DNA of 64,000 nucleotides from NCBI RefSeq assembly GCF_002094855.1, contig NZ_ARYN01000009.1, forward strand, positions 148,778-212,777. Direction: 5' to 3'. The translations under genes were made by a program, and so were the position numbers. The notes beneath the pieces are model-generated. The model saw nothing but the letters and a program-made list of their open reading frames with translations, ran no database searches and had not been told where the DNA came from. This DNA comes from Zunongwangia atlantica 22II14-10F7. GTDB lineage: Bacteria > Bacteroidota > Bacteroidia > Flavobacteriales > Flavobacteriaceae. How positions within the stretch are numbered: the first letter of the stretch is position 1; every line of letters starts with the position of its first letter. Shown here piece by piece: positions 16,225-24,538 of this stretch.

Positions 16225-16590
16225 TTATTTCACCTGAACCGTTGCCGCTTTTGCGCGATCGCTGATCATTGACCCTAAATACGGACTGCTGCTGTATTTT
16301 GCACGATAGGCTTCATCGATCTTCTCGTTGATCTCTTCGCCTTTGATCGGTTCAAATTCCACATCTTTTTCGATGCCTGCAGCTTTTATTTTCCCGGCTT
16401 TTTGGCTTAAAGCTGATTGATACCAGCGTGAGCTTGTACCGTTATACGCTCGTACATATAAATTGCCTTCAACCTCAACAGACCAGATCCAGGTTAGGGT
16501 TCCGTAGGTTTTTCCATCGGCACGAAAAGGTGCGATATGAAAATCATTCTCTGCTGCGATTATTTTAATTTCTTCTGCTGTTAAACTCAT
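16225..16590 (-). CDS. DUF2255 family protein
   Basis: Small cytosolic protein, 121 aa, recognised as DUF2255 from the pattern DDFHIAPFR-like N-terminus (NDFHIAPFRADGKTYGT), then TWIWSVEVEGNLYVRAYNG and SRWYQSALSQKAGKI. The family resembles nitroreductase-type (F420/FMN split-barrel) small proteins but has no established activity. It is 35 bp downstream of the alpha/beta hydrolase lipoprotein gene and is likely the last gene of that transcript. DUF2255 genes commonly travel with oxidoreductases, as here. Confidence 0.78.
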   Translation of the reverse strand: MSLTAEEIKIIAAENDFHIAPFRADGKTYGTLTWIWSVEVEGNLYVRAYNGTSSRWYQSALSQKAGKIKAAGIEKDVEFEPIKGEEINEKIDEAYRAKYSSSPYLGSMISDRAKAATVQVK

Positions 16591-16625
16591 CGTTCTAAAT
16601 TTTCAGTTAAAAAATGAATTCAGAT

Positions 16626-17720
16626 TTAGAGATTTTCGCTAAAAAATGACTCTAATTTATCGAATGGGATGTAGTCTTTATCGCCACCATCGTAAAGATC
16701 TGTGTGCACTGCATCATCGATAATCATCAATTCTTTTGGCTCTTTTGCAGCTTTGTAAGCATCTTCACTAAAGTAACGTGAATGCGCCTCAGATCCTGCA
16801 ATAATTAAAATTGGTCGTGGCGAAATTTCATCGATATACGTTAAAAGCGGCATATTCATAAATGAAATTGAATTGGTCGCCGTCCAAGAACCGTTAGAGT
16901 TGATAGAACGTGGATGAAAACCTCTGTCGGTTTTATAGAAATCGAAATAATCCTGAACAAACTGAGGTTCGTCTCCGTTAATTTCGCTTGGTAAACCTTG
17001 CGGAGCCATTGCTACTTCTCCGTTTTCAGCATCTTTCCAACGCTGTAAACTCATTTGTTCTAGTTGTTCTGCACGTTGCTCTGGCGTTGTAGAATCAAAA
17101 TATCCTTTCGCATTTACGCGAGACATATCGTACATACTTGTGGTAGCAACTGCTTTTACACGTTTATCTGCAGCAACAGCGTTTAATGCAAAACCTCCAA
17201 AACCACAAATCCCGATAATCCCGATTTTCTCACGGTCAATATTATCTTGAATTCCTAAGAAATCGATCGCAGCGCTAAAATCTTCTGTATTGATATCTGG
17301 TGAAGCTGTATTACGAGGTTCGCCTTCGCTTTCACCGGTATATGAAGGATCAAAGGTTACTACCGCATAACCTCTTTTTGCAAATTCGTTAGCGTATAAA
17401 CCTGAAGCTTGTTCTTTTACCGCTCCAAAAGGTCCGCTGATGGCCAAGGCGGGTAATTTTTTATCACCTGCATTTTTTGGTAAATAAAGGTCGCCGGCTA
17501 AAGTGATTCCGTAGCGATTTTTGAAGTTGACTGAAGTACGAGTAACTTCGTCATTTAATTCGAAAATATAACCATTTTCTGTACTCATTGTATCTGTTTT
17601 TGTTGTTGTAGTATTTGATTTTTCTTCTGCTGAAGTTGTTTTCTTTTCTTCTTGATTTTGATTGCAAGAGAGTCCTAAAACCGAAAGGACGATCACTGCT
17701 AAAACATTAATTTTCTTCAC
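16626..17720 (-). CDS. Alpha/beta hydrolase lipoprotein (dienelactone hydrolase-like, Cys nucleophile)
   Basis: Exported lipoprotein, 364 aa, with lipobox VLGLSC (acyl Cys19) and a Ser/Thr/Glu-rich linker before the hydrolase domain (from about residue 50). The nucleophile elbow reads GICGFGG with Cys172 in place of the usual Ser, the arrangement of dienelactone hydrolases and YcjY-type proteins. A candidate acid is Asp in the FDPSYTGESEG or IIIDD segment, and the catalytic His is in DDAVHTDLYD near residue 345. Six bases separate it from the upstream acetyltransferase gene. The function is inferred as an esterase or lactonase in the periplasm, substrate unknown. Confidence 0.82.
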   Translation of the reverse strand: MKKINVLAVIVLSVLGLSCNQNQEEKKTTSAEEKSNTTTTKTDTMSTENGYIFELNDEVTRTSVNFKNRYGITLAGDLYLPKNAGDKKLPALAISGPFGAVKEQASGLYANEFAKRGYAVVTFDPSYTGESEGEPRNTASPDINTEDFSAAIDFLGIQDNIDREKIGIIGICGFGGFALNAVAADKRVKAVATTSMYDMSRVNAKGYFDSTTPEQRAEQLEQMSLQRWKDAENGEVAMAPQGLPSEINGDEPQFVQDYFDFYKTDRGFHPRSINSNGSWTATNSISFMNMPLLTYIDEISPRPILIIAGSEAHSRYFSEDAYKAAKEPKELMIIDDAVHTDLYDGGDKDYIPFDKLESFFSENL

Positions 17721-17726
17721 TATCTA

Positions 17727-18302
17727 TTATTCTTGTTTTAATTCTTTAATCTTTTTGGCAGGAATTCCCGCATAAACGCTGTTAGGTTCAACATCTTTAT
17801 TGACCAAAGCTCCGGCTGCAACTACTGAATTTTCACCAATGGTCACTCCGGGTAACACCGTTACATTTGCGCCTAGCCAGGCTCCTTTTTTAATGGTCAC
17901 TTTCTGCGGAACCATCGTGTTTCGTTTTCCGATTTCTGTAGGGTGATTTTCCGAAGAAATATTCACACGCGGACCAATCATTACATTGTCTTCAATTTCA
18001 ATTCCGCCCAGATCCAGAAAACTACACGCGTGATTGATAAATACGTTTTTTCCCAATTTGATGTGCCTGCCGACATTGGTGTAAAACGGAGTGAACAAAG
18101 TGATGGTTTTGTCGACTTCAGTGCCTATGATCTCTCCCAGATATTTTCGTACTTCATCTAGACCTTCAGCATTATTCAGTTTTAGATTTAAGCTCATTGT
18201 TTCTTCAACTGCTACACGAACATCTCCATAATCAGGATCATCCATCGGGATCACTTCATTAGCCAGTAATCGCTCGAAAATATTTTTCTTAGTTGCACTC
18301 AT
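17727..18302 (-). CDS. Hexapeptide-repeat O-acetyltransferase (paralogue)
   Basis: Left-handed beta-helix O-acetyltransferase, 191 aa, similar along its length to the product of 13142-13738. Shared segments include FTPFYTNVGRHIKLGKNVF, SFLDLGGIEIEDNVMIGPRV and the likely catalytic His in SSENHP. The C-terminal hexapeptides include KKGAWLGANVTVLPGVTIG. Cytosolic and acetyl-CoA dependent, with an unknown sugar acceptor. It precedes the hydrolase lipoprotein gene by 6 bp. The hairpin at 18341-18373 separates it from the upstream cupin gene. Confidence 0.87.
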   Translation of the reverse strand: MSATKKNIFERLLANEVIPMDDPDYGDVRVAVEETMSLNLKLNNAEGLDEVRKYLGEIIGTEVDKTITLFTPFYTNVGRHIKLGKNVFINHACSFLDLGGIEIEDNVMIGPRVNISSENHPTEIGKRNTMVPQKVTIKKGAWLGANVTVLPGVTIGENSVVAAGALVNKDVEPNSVYAGIPAKKIKELKQE

Positions 18303-18340
18303 AAATTATCGAATCTTAGTTTTTTTATTGAGAAAGATGA

Positions 18341-18373
18341 AATGCCGGAATTCATAGAATTACCGGCATTTTT
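18341..18373 (-). terminator. Hairpin terminator downstream of the cytosolic cupin gene
   Basis: AATGCCGG (18341-18348) pairs with CCGGCATT (18363-18370), and the inside extends with AATTC/GAATT after a single bulged A, so the stem is long. The plus-strand side ends in a T6 run and the minus-strand side in a moderately T-rich tract. It lies 20 bp past the stop at 18393. It may be leaky on the minus strand. Confidence 0.65.
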
Positions 18374-18392
18374 TAAACATACAATTTGAGGT

Positions 18393-18791
18393 TTATTTTT
18401 GGTATTCCTCGTCAGAAACTTTTTCTAACCAGTCTACCACTTTACCGTCTTTTTCTTCCTGAATCGCAATATGACTCATTGCTTTGTTTGCTGATGCGCC
18501 GTGCCAGTGTTTTTCTTCTGGTGGAAACCAAACTACATCACCAGGACCAACTTCTTCGATCGGGCCACCTTCACGTTGTACCCAACCAGCACCAGAAGTG
18601 ATGATCAAGGTTTGACCGGCAGGATGCGTATGCCACGCAGTTCTTGCTCCGGCTTCAAAAGTTACCAATGCTCCGGCTCCTTTTGTAATGTTTTCTTTTT
18701 GCCCGTATAAAGGATCTAATCTTACGCTTCCGGTAAAATAATCTTCTGGTCCTTTTACAGAATCGATGTTTTTATTCTTCGTGATATCCAT
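18393..18791 (-). CDS. Cytosolic cupin, hydroxynitrile-lyase-like
   Basis: Single-domain cupin, 132 aa, no signal peptide. Motif 1 [20 protein letters not shown] and motif 2 [16 protein letters not shown] hold the expected metal-binding His residues, and the C-terminal [15 protein letters not shown] tail is typical. The whole chain resembles the manganese-dependent cupin hydroxynitrile lyases described from Granulicella (family knowledge, recalled not searched). Many members sit near oxidoreductases and lack known cyanohydrin metabolism, so the native reaction here is open. It is flanked by the exported alcohol dehydrogenase gene upstream and a terminator downstream. Confidence 0.86.
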   Translation of the reverse strand: MDITKNKNIDSVKGPEDYFTGSVRLDPLYGQKENITKGAGALVTFEAGARTAWHTHPAGQTLIITSGAGWVQREGGPIEEVGPGDVVWFPPEEKHWHGASANKAMSHIAIQEEKDGKVVDWLEKVSDEEYQK

Positions 18792-18877
18792 AACATTTTA
18801 TTTTTTGATTCATTCAAATTACAAAATTTGAGATGAATTCTGATTTATAAAATAACTCGTGCGTTCATCGAGTTTAA

Positions 18878-19990
18878 TTACTTTATAGTTTGCATATCGA
18901 TTACGTAACGGAATTTCACTTTTCCTTCGTCGATATTTTTGTAAGCCTCGTCTACTTCAGTAGGTTCAGCTTTAATTACTTCTACTTCAGGATAAATATT
19001 ATGTTTGATCGAATAATCTAACATTTCCTGAGTTTCCGGGATTCCGCCGATCAATGAACCATACACTTTTCTATGTGCAGATTGCATTACTAACGGAGAA
19101 ACCGGGATGCTTGAGTTTGCCGGTAAACCAACGATCGCTAGTTCACCACCGTCCATTTTTAGCATTTTAACGTACATCATCGGGTCGTAATCTGCCGGAA
19201 TTGTACTGATGATAAAATCGAATTTATCTGATAATGCTGAAAAATCTTCAGTCGATTTTACATTTACATAATCTACCGCTCCAAGACGTTTTGCATCTGA
19301 AGCTTTTTCGTCGGTAATATCAAAAACAGTAACCTCTGCCCCTAGATCTACCAAATATTGAACAGCCATATGACCTAAACCTCCAAAACCGGCAACACCA
19401 ACAACATCTCCTTTTTCAACTTCACTAAACTTAATTGGTGACCAGGTAGTGATTCCCGCACACATTAATGGCGCAGTACGTTTAATATCGGCTCCTTTTG
19501 GTACGTTGATCGCAAATTCATCTGAAACGGTTATGATATTGGAATATCCACCCTGAGTAATCTCCCCTCCGTGAAAACGATCTGGAAAACCGTAAGTAAA
19601 TACTGTACCTTTTGCACAATATTGCTCTTTACCAGCTTCACAGTATTTACATTCGCCACAAGAGTTTACCATACAACCTACGCCTGCGTAATCACCAACT
19701 TTAAAATCTTTCACATCGTTACCAACAGCAGTTACTTTACCTACGATCTCGTGACCTGGAATAACCTGATTAGGCCCATTTTTCACCATAAAGTCACTAT
19801 GGCAAATCCCTGCATATAAGATTTCAATTTCGATATCGCTGTCTCCTACCGGATAACGTTCAAACTCAATCCTTTCAAAATTTGAATTGGCTTTAGTTGC
19901 TAAACCAATGGCAGGAATAGCTTCGCTTTGCTGAGCGAAAGACATTGCTGATACCATCAACAACATCAGACTGAATATTCTATTTTTCAT
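18878..19990 (-). CDS. Zinc alcohol dehydrogenase with a signal peptide
   Basis: Medium-chain zinc-dependent alcohol/aldehyde oxidoreductase of the cinnamyl alcohol dehydrogenase/YahK type, 370 aa. Catalytic-zinc motifs are GICHSDF, GHEIVG and PLMCAGITTW. The structural-zinc cluster is GCMVNSCGECKYCEAGKEQYC-like with its four Cys. The nucleotide motif is GFGGLG. Unlike its neighbour at 20026-21090, it begins with a clear Sec-type signal peptide (residues 1-19, hydrophobic core FSLMLLMVSAMSF, then AQ). Export of a nicotinamide-dependent enzyme is unexpected, because the periplasm has no free NAD(P)H supply. Either it is exported and works differently, or the peptide is not cleaved or used. Confidence 0.88.
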   Translation of the reverse strand: MKNRIFSLMLLMVSAMSFAQQSEAIPAIGLATKANSNFERIEFERYPVGDSDIEIEILYAGICHSDFMVKNGPNQVIPGHEIVGKVTAVGNDVKDFKVGDYAGVGCMVNSCGECKYCEAGKEQYCAKGTVFTYGFPDRFHGGEITQGGYSNIITVSDEFAINVPKGADIKRTAPLMCAGITTWSPIKFSEVEKGDVVGVAGFGGLGHMAVQYLVDLGAEVTVFDITDEKASDAKRLGAVDYVNVKSTEDFSALSDKFDFIISTIPADYDPMMYVKMLKMDGGELAIVGLPANSSIPVSPLVMQSAHRKVYGSLIGGIPETQEMLDYSIKHNIYPEVEVIKAEPTEVDEAYKNIDEGKVKFRYVIDMQTIK

Positions 19991-20025
19991 TTTATATGAA
20001 TTTTTAAGTGATTTTGAGTTATAAT

Positions 20026-21090
20026 TTAAAAGGTCGCTGCATCGATCACGTATCTGTAACGTGCATCTTTATTCTCTACTTTCTCCCAGGCTTCGTTAAT
20101 CTCTTCTGCATTAATAATTTCTATTGTAGGTCTTATACCATTATCTGCACAGTAGTTTACAACCTCCTGAGTTTCTGGAATTCCTCCAATTAATGAAGAG
20201 TTGAAATTAACTCTGGCAAAAGCCAACATAAGGTTATTCAATGTGATTTCAGATTTTTCTGGCATCCCTACAAAAGTGAATGTTCCTCCAGGTTTTAAAC
20301 ACATTACATAAGCAGCTACATTAAATTGATACGGAATGGTAGAGATCATATAATCTAGCGTCTTGTTGTAAGCCTGCATATTTTTAAATTCGTCATCTAC
20401 AACAATCACTTCTTCTACACCCCAAGATTTGATATCTTCTACTTTATCTTCTGAAGTCGTAAAGGCATAAACTTTAGCTCCTTTAGAAACTGCGATCTTA
20501 ACTGCCAAGTGCCCTAAACCACCAATTCCTGCAACACCTACTTTATCACCAACTTTAAATTGCGCACGCATTAATGGAGAATAGGTAGTTATCCCGGCAC
20601 AAAGTAAAGGTGCAGCTTCTTCGAAACTTATATTATCTGGAATATGTACCGCAAAGTGATCTCTTACTACCAATTTATCTGAATATCCACCTTGAGTAAT
20701 TCCGCTTGGTTCAGTTTCAGAAGGCATTCCGTAAGTAAAAACTGTTTTTCCGTGATCACAAAAATGCTCTTCTCCGGCTTTACAACTATCACATTCTAAA
20801 CAGCTATCTACCATACAACCTACACCTGCGCGATCACCAACTTTAAATTTGGTTACATTTTTACCAACAGCAGCTACCACACCTACGATCTCGTGACCAG
20901 GAACTTGTGGATATATTTGCTCTCCCCAGTGTCCTTTTTCCTGGTGAATATCTGAATGACAAATACTGGCAAATTTAATATCGATAAGAATATCATCGTC
21001 TCCAACAGGTCTTCTTTCAAATTCCCACGGACTTAATTTTCCTGATGCGTCTTTTGCTGCGTAACCTTTTGTTTTTACTGTTTCACTCAT
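20026..21090 (-). CDS. Zinc alcohol dehydrogenase, cinnamyl-alcohol-dehydrogenase/YahK-like (cytosolic)
   Basis: NADP(H)-dependent medium-chain aldehyde reductase, 354 aa. Catalytic zinc residues lie in ICHSDIHQ, PGHEIVG and PLLCAGITTY. Structural zinc Cys residues lie in GCMVDSCLECDSCKAGEEHFC-like spacing. Rossmann glycine motif GIGGLG. TTSEDK after strand beta-B is compatible with NADP(H) (inference). No signal peptide. It is followed after 35 bp by the paralogue with a signal peptide and preceded by the SDR gene. YahK-type enzymes reduce a wide range of aldehydes, which suits a carbonyl-detoxification role. Confidence 0.92.
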   Translation of the reverse strand: MSETVKTKGYAAKDASGKLSPWEFERRPVGDDDILIDIKFASICHSDIHQEKGHWGEQIYPQVPGHEIVGVVAAVGKNVTKFKVGDRAGVGCMVDSCLECDSCKAGEEHFCDHGKTVFTYGMPSETEPSGITQGGYSDKLVVRDHFAVHIPDNISFEEAAPLLCAGITTYSPLMRAQFKVGDKVGVAGIGGLGHLAVKIAVSKGAKVYAFTTSEDKVEDIKSWGVEEVIVVDDEFKNMQAYNKTLDYMISTIPYQFNVAAYVMCLKPGGTFTFVGMPEKSEITLNNLMLAFARVNFNSSLIGGIPETQEVVNYCADNGIRPTIEIINAEEINEAWEKVENKDARYRYVIDAATF

Positions 21091-21137
21091 AATTTTTCTT
21101 TTCCTTTTTATTCTTTTCCCTTATTATTTTTTAAATT

Positions 21138-21887
21138 TTATAGAATGGTATATCCACCATCTACTGCGATAGATTGACCTATCACATAAGTCGATTCTTC
21201 ACCGCATAGCCAAACCGCAGCGTCTGCAACTTCTGAAGCTTTCCCTAAACGATTGATTGGTGCAGCATTAATAGAATCTTCTCTTTTAAGATCGCCACTA
21301 TTCACCATATCATTAACCATTGGAGTTTCGATCGTACCGGGACAAACCGCATTAATACGAATACCTTTTGAAGCATAATCTGCTGCTGCACTTTTGGTGA
21401 TACCAAGAATTGCGTGCTTTGCAGCGACATACGGAGTTCTACCAGGAACACCAACTTTACCTGCTAAAGAAGAGTTGTTAACGATCGCTCCAGATTGTTG
21501 CTTTTTCATTTGGATAAGCTCGTGTTTCATACACAACCAAACTCCTTTTAAATTTACATTTAGGATCTTATCGTAATCTTCTTCGCTAGTTTCTGTAATA
21601 TCCTGAGCCGGAATTTGAATACCTGCATTATTAAATGCAGCATCTAATTTTCCGTAAGTTTCAACAACTTTGGCAATCGCTTTTTCAACTTCTGCCTCGC
21701 TAGAAACATCACACTGAATCGCAATTGTATTTGCTCCGTTCTCATTTAATTCAATCGAGAGTTTTTCTGCAGCTTCCATATCTACATCTAAAATGGCAAC
21801 AGAAGCTCCTTTTTCAGCAAAAATTCTAACTGCTGCTTCGCCCATTCCTTTTGAACCACCGGTAACCAGTGCTACTTTATCTTTCAT
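21138..21887 (-). CDS. Short-chain dehydrogenase/reductase (classical SDR)
   Basis: Classical SDR, 249 aa. Cofactor motif TGGSKGMG at residues 9-16, Asp at the end of strand beta-2 (ILDVD, about residue 35) suggesting NAD(H), NNAG at 86-89, catalytic Ser near 140, Tyr153 and Lys157 in YVAAKHA. CPGTIETPM and the C-terminal YVIGQSIAVDGG are standard. It is 47 bp upstream of the cytosolic alcohol dehydrogenase gene and shares its orientation. The substrate is an alcohol or ketone that cannot be specified. Confidence 0.92.
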   Translation of the reverse strand: MKDKVALVTGGSKGMGEAAVRIFAEKGASVAILDVDMEAAEKLSIELNENGANTIAIQCDVSSEAEVEKAIAKVVETYGKLDAAFNNAGIQIPAQDITETSEEDYDKILNVNLKGVWLCMKHELIQMKKQQSGAIVNNSSLAGKVGVPGRTPYVAAKHAILGITKSAAADYASKGIRINAVCPGTIETPMVNDMVNSGDLKREDSINAAPINRLGKASEVADAAVWLCGEESTYVIGQSIAVDGGYTIL

Positions 21888-21997
21888 TTTTTTTATTTTT
21901 AACTCACCTCATCAAAGCTTTAAATTGAAGCAATGATTAAATCAAATACGTACTCTTTGACCTCTATATTAGAGATCTTGTTTATTAAAATGCTATC

Positions 21998-22540
21998 TTA
22001 TTTTGTATAAACTGAATCGGTTACAGCTTCCATCCATTCTACGATACCTTTTTCAGTATTCGGAACGATGTACATTTGCTGCACGCCGGTATCTTCGCTT
22101 GCTCCATGCCAGTGTCTTGTATTTGGTGGACATTTAATCACGTCGCCTTTTTCCATAATTTCTTTTGGCTGACCTTCTATTTGGTGATAACCTTTCCCGT
22201 CGGTAATAATTAAAATTTGACCACCTGGATGCGTATGCCAGTTACTTCTTCCGCCTGGTTCAAAATATACATTTCCAACTGCAGTGGTATACGTAGAATC
22301 TGGAGCTACCAAACCGATATTGTATGCATTACCGGTGAAATTTTTGTCTGGTCCTTTATTTCCCTTCGGAAAGATAAAATCAAGTTCACTTTCTTCTGAA
22401 GTTGAAGTTTCAGTTTGTGTCGTTTCTTCTGAAGTTGTTTCGCTAGTTTCTGTTGAAGCATTCTCTTTACAGCTTCCTAAAAGCAACACACTAAATAGTG
22501 AACTTGCTAATAAGGAGTTTCTAAGGTTGATCTTTTTCAT
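21998..22540 (-). CDS. Cupin-domain lipoprotein (paralogue)
   Basis: Exported cupin lipoprotein, 180 aa. Lipobox VLLLGSC (acyl Cys about residue 24) followed by a Thr/Ser/Glu-rich linker (ENASTETSETTSEETT) and a cupin barrel with GGRSNWHTHPGGQILIITDG and GDVIKCPPNTRHWHGA. It is very similar to the cupin lipoprotein at 12615-13121. It is the first structural gene of the cluster after the AraC gene. A TATCTTTG box at 22592-22585 suggests its own promoter about 45 bp upstream. The bound metal and reaction are unknown. Confidence 0.84.
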   Translation of the reverse strand: MKKINLRNSLLASSLFSVLLLGSCKENASTETSETTSEETTQTETSTSEESELDFIFPKGNKGPDKNFTGNAYNIGLVAPDSTYTTAVGNVYFEPGGRSNWHTHPGGQILIITDGKGYHQIEGQPKEIMEKGDVIKCPPNTRHWHGASEDTGVQQMYIVPNTEKGIVEWMEAVTDSVYTK

Positions 22541-23046
22541 AGTTGGTCGTTTTAGATAGTTTCTATTAGTTTTGAAATCTTATACAAAGATAGTATCGAA
22601 ACCTCTCTTCCGAATAATGAAATTCAAATCAAAAACTAAGAAATTCAATCTAGCAGTCTTAAAATTTATAATATAATTTCGTAAAAAAACGTTAAAACAA
22701 AATCATCCAATCATCTTAATGGCAAGGATTTAAAATATGAAAGTAATTAATAGATCACAAAATATGACTATTCAATTTGAGTAGTTTTCGATTCAATTTT
22801 ATAATAATTCAAATCTTTAAGTCTAATTTTCAGGATAGTTTGAATATATTAATAATAAAAGTTGAATTTTCGAGAGTCAATTCTCATTTCTCTCACTCTT
22901 CAGCAGCATATACTTGCTTAAAATTTCAGGATAACTGCTTTCAGCATTAAATAATTCATCGAAAAAATCACCCCTGAAAATCTGCAATATCAGCTTTCAG
23001 TATTATAAAAAATTAAGCCTAAAAATATCGAATATTGATTTTAAAA
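22541..23046. other. 506-bp gene-free interval between the AraC gene and the cluster
   Basis: AT-rich, no credible gene on either strand. It contains the candidate promoter at 22585-22614 and near-repeated words CTTTCAGCATTA (about 22939) and CTTTCAGTATTA (about 22994). Given its place between an AraC regulator and the genes it probably controls, it is the most likely location of AraC binding sites, but I could not define one. Confidence 0.45.
22585..22614 (-). promoter_or_regulatory. Candidate promoter for the cupin/SDR/ADH operon
   Basis: TATCTTTG (22592-22585, minus strand) is a perfect -7 box for the Bacteroidota sigma factor. At the expected 19-base spacing the upstream triplet is TTC instead of TTG (22614-22612), one mismatch. 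It would give a leader of roughly 40 nt before ATG 22540. A weak -33 would fit a promoter that needs an activator such as the neighbouring AraC protein. Confidence 0.45.
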
Positions 23047-23928
23047 CTATACCAAAGATTTACGAAAAGAACCCGGATTGGTTCCCGTCGCTTTTTTAAA
23101 GAAATTATTGAAATAGGTTGGATAATCGAAGCCCAGCGAATACGCAATATCATTAATACTCCAATCTGTATGCAGCAATAAAGCTTTAGATTCGTTTATT
23201 ATTCGGCTATTAATATGTGAAGTGGTAGGATGACCAGTAACTTTTTTTACCGCCCTGTTTAGATAATTTACGTGCACGGCCAGATTACTCGCATAATCTT
23301 TTGCAGTACGTAATTTTAGCGGCTGATCGATACCTTCTATAGGAAATTGTCGTTCTAAAAGCTCCAAAAACACATTGGTAAGTCGGGACAATGCATCCTG
23401 ATTTTGCTGAAAATTTTTAGATGGTTCTAATTTTTGCGCCTCGTGTATAATCAAATTAATATAGTTACGAATTACATCGTCTTTTTGACTATAATCGCTT
23501 TGTTGCTCCCTAATCATGTTCTCGAACATCGAATTTAAGAAAACACGTTGTTCATCTGAGATTCGCAATACCGGTGTACCATCTAACTTGAATAATGGTG
23601 ATTGCTGCAACAATTCAGATCGCTCTGATAACATTAAAAAATCTTCTGAAAACAAGCAGGTGTAACCAACATATTTATTAGAAAGTGTTTCCCAGGAATA
23701 CGGAACATGAGGATTCCCAAAAAACAGAACGGTTTCACCATCGGTCTTAAAACTTTTATCGGAATAATGAATTACACTTTGCCCGGTAGTTAAACAGATC
23801 TTGTAAAAATCCTTACGGCTATAAATCTTGGTTGAAGAGCTATCATCTTCAATCCTAAATACATTAAAACCTTTTAATTTTAATTCGTTATTAAACTCAG
23901 ATACCGATCTTTTTGATGTTGCGCTCAT
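23047..23928 (-). CDS. AraC-family transcriptional regulator
   Basis: Cytosolic transcription regulator, 293 aa. The N-terminal about 180 residues form an AraC-type sensor domain (cupin-like, VLFFGNPHVPYSW). The C-terminal two-helix-turn-helix DNA-binding domain includes TAKDYASNLAVHVNYLNRAVKKVTG and the characteristic WSINDIAYSLGFDYPTYFNNFFKKATG end with TNPGSFR. It lies upstream of, and in the same direction as, the long redox cluster. By analogy with AraC regulators of aldehyde-reductase genes (such as YqhC in E. coli) it may respond to reactive carbonyls. This is inference from context. Confidence 0.9.
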   Translation of the reverse strand: MSATSKRSVSEFNNELKLKGFNVFRIEDDSSSTKIYSRKDFYKICLTTGQSVIHYSDKSFKTDGETVLFFGNPHVPYSWETLSNKYVGYTCLFSEDFLMLSERSELLQQSPLFKLDGTPVLRISDEQRVFLNSMFENMIREQQSDYSQKDDVIRNYINLIIHEAQKLEPSKNFQQNQDALSRLTNVFLELLERQFPIEGIDQPLKLRTAKDYASNLAVHVNYLNRAVKKVTGHPTTSHINSRIINESKALLLHTDWSINDIAYSLGFDYPTYFNNFFKKATGTNPGSFRKSLV

Positions 23929-24102
23929 ACTGCAAAATTAAGAATTTCAAATCATCTTAAAGGAAATGACTTTCATAATTTTGTATTAATACTCAAATAA
24001 TCAGAAAAAGTTTCAAACTGAAATTCGATAATTTCTAACAAAAATTTTATCACTCACCGTTAATTATTAAATATTATTTATATTTATGATAAACTTCTGC
24101 TT

Positions 24103-24522
24103 ATGAAGCGAATACTATTTGACAGATTAGATAATTGGTTCAATACTTCCATAGTATTTACTTCTATAGCGCTATTATTTACTTCGGCTACTTTTGGAGA
24201 ACGTCTAGGAGTTTATGAAATCATTATTGATAGAGCTTTCTTTATTTTACAGCTGATCTATTTTGGGAAATTTTTCATTTTTAAGCGAACGATAAACTGG
24301 AACAAAGCCGGTATTAATATTCGGCTAAAATGGTTTAAGGATGCACATATTCCATTTTCAGATATAGCTAGATGTACTTACAATAATGAAACCTTAGAAA
24401 TTATAAAATCTAATGGCAAAACCTACAATTTTGATCTTTCTAAAATTCATAACCAAGATCAAGAAAAATTGATAGCTATATTTAAGGGGCGTCTTCCGAA
24501 CGCTCAATTTCATATTATCTAA
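24103..24522 (+). CDS. Small membrane protein, unrecognised
   Basis: Protein of 139 aa that I do not recognise. Two hydrophobic stretches (about residues 17-32 and 41-62) form a membrane hairpin. They are followed by a soluble C-terminal half (KWFKDAHIPFSDIARCTYNNETLEIIKSNGKTYNFDLSKI) with the alternating pattern of a PH-like or photosystem-like small beta domain, seen in many bacterial membrane-anchored proteins of unknown role. It is followed after 16 bp by the secreted-protein gene at 24539, so the two may form an operon. Confidence 0.7.
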   Translation: MKRILFDRLDNWFNTSIVFTSIALLFTSATFGERLGVYEIIIDRAFFILQLIYFGKFFIFKRTINWNKAGINIRLKWFKDAHIPFSDIARCTYNNETLEIIKSNGKTYNFDLSKIHNQDQEKLIAIFKGRLPNAQFHII

Positions 24523-24538
24523 TAATAAATCATTATTT

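Noticed and set aside
18341..18373. Mobile-element terminal inverted repeat
   Set aside because: The hairpin lies just past a stop codon with a T-run and fits a terminator better. No transposase or second copy is seen.
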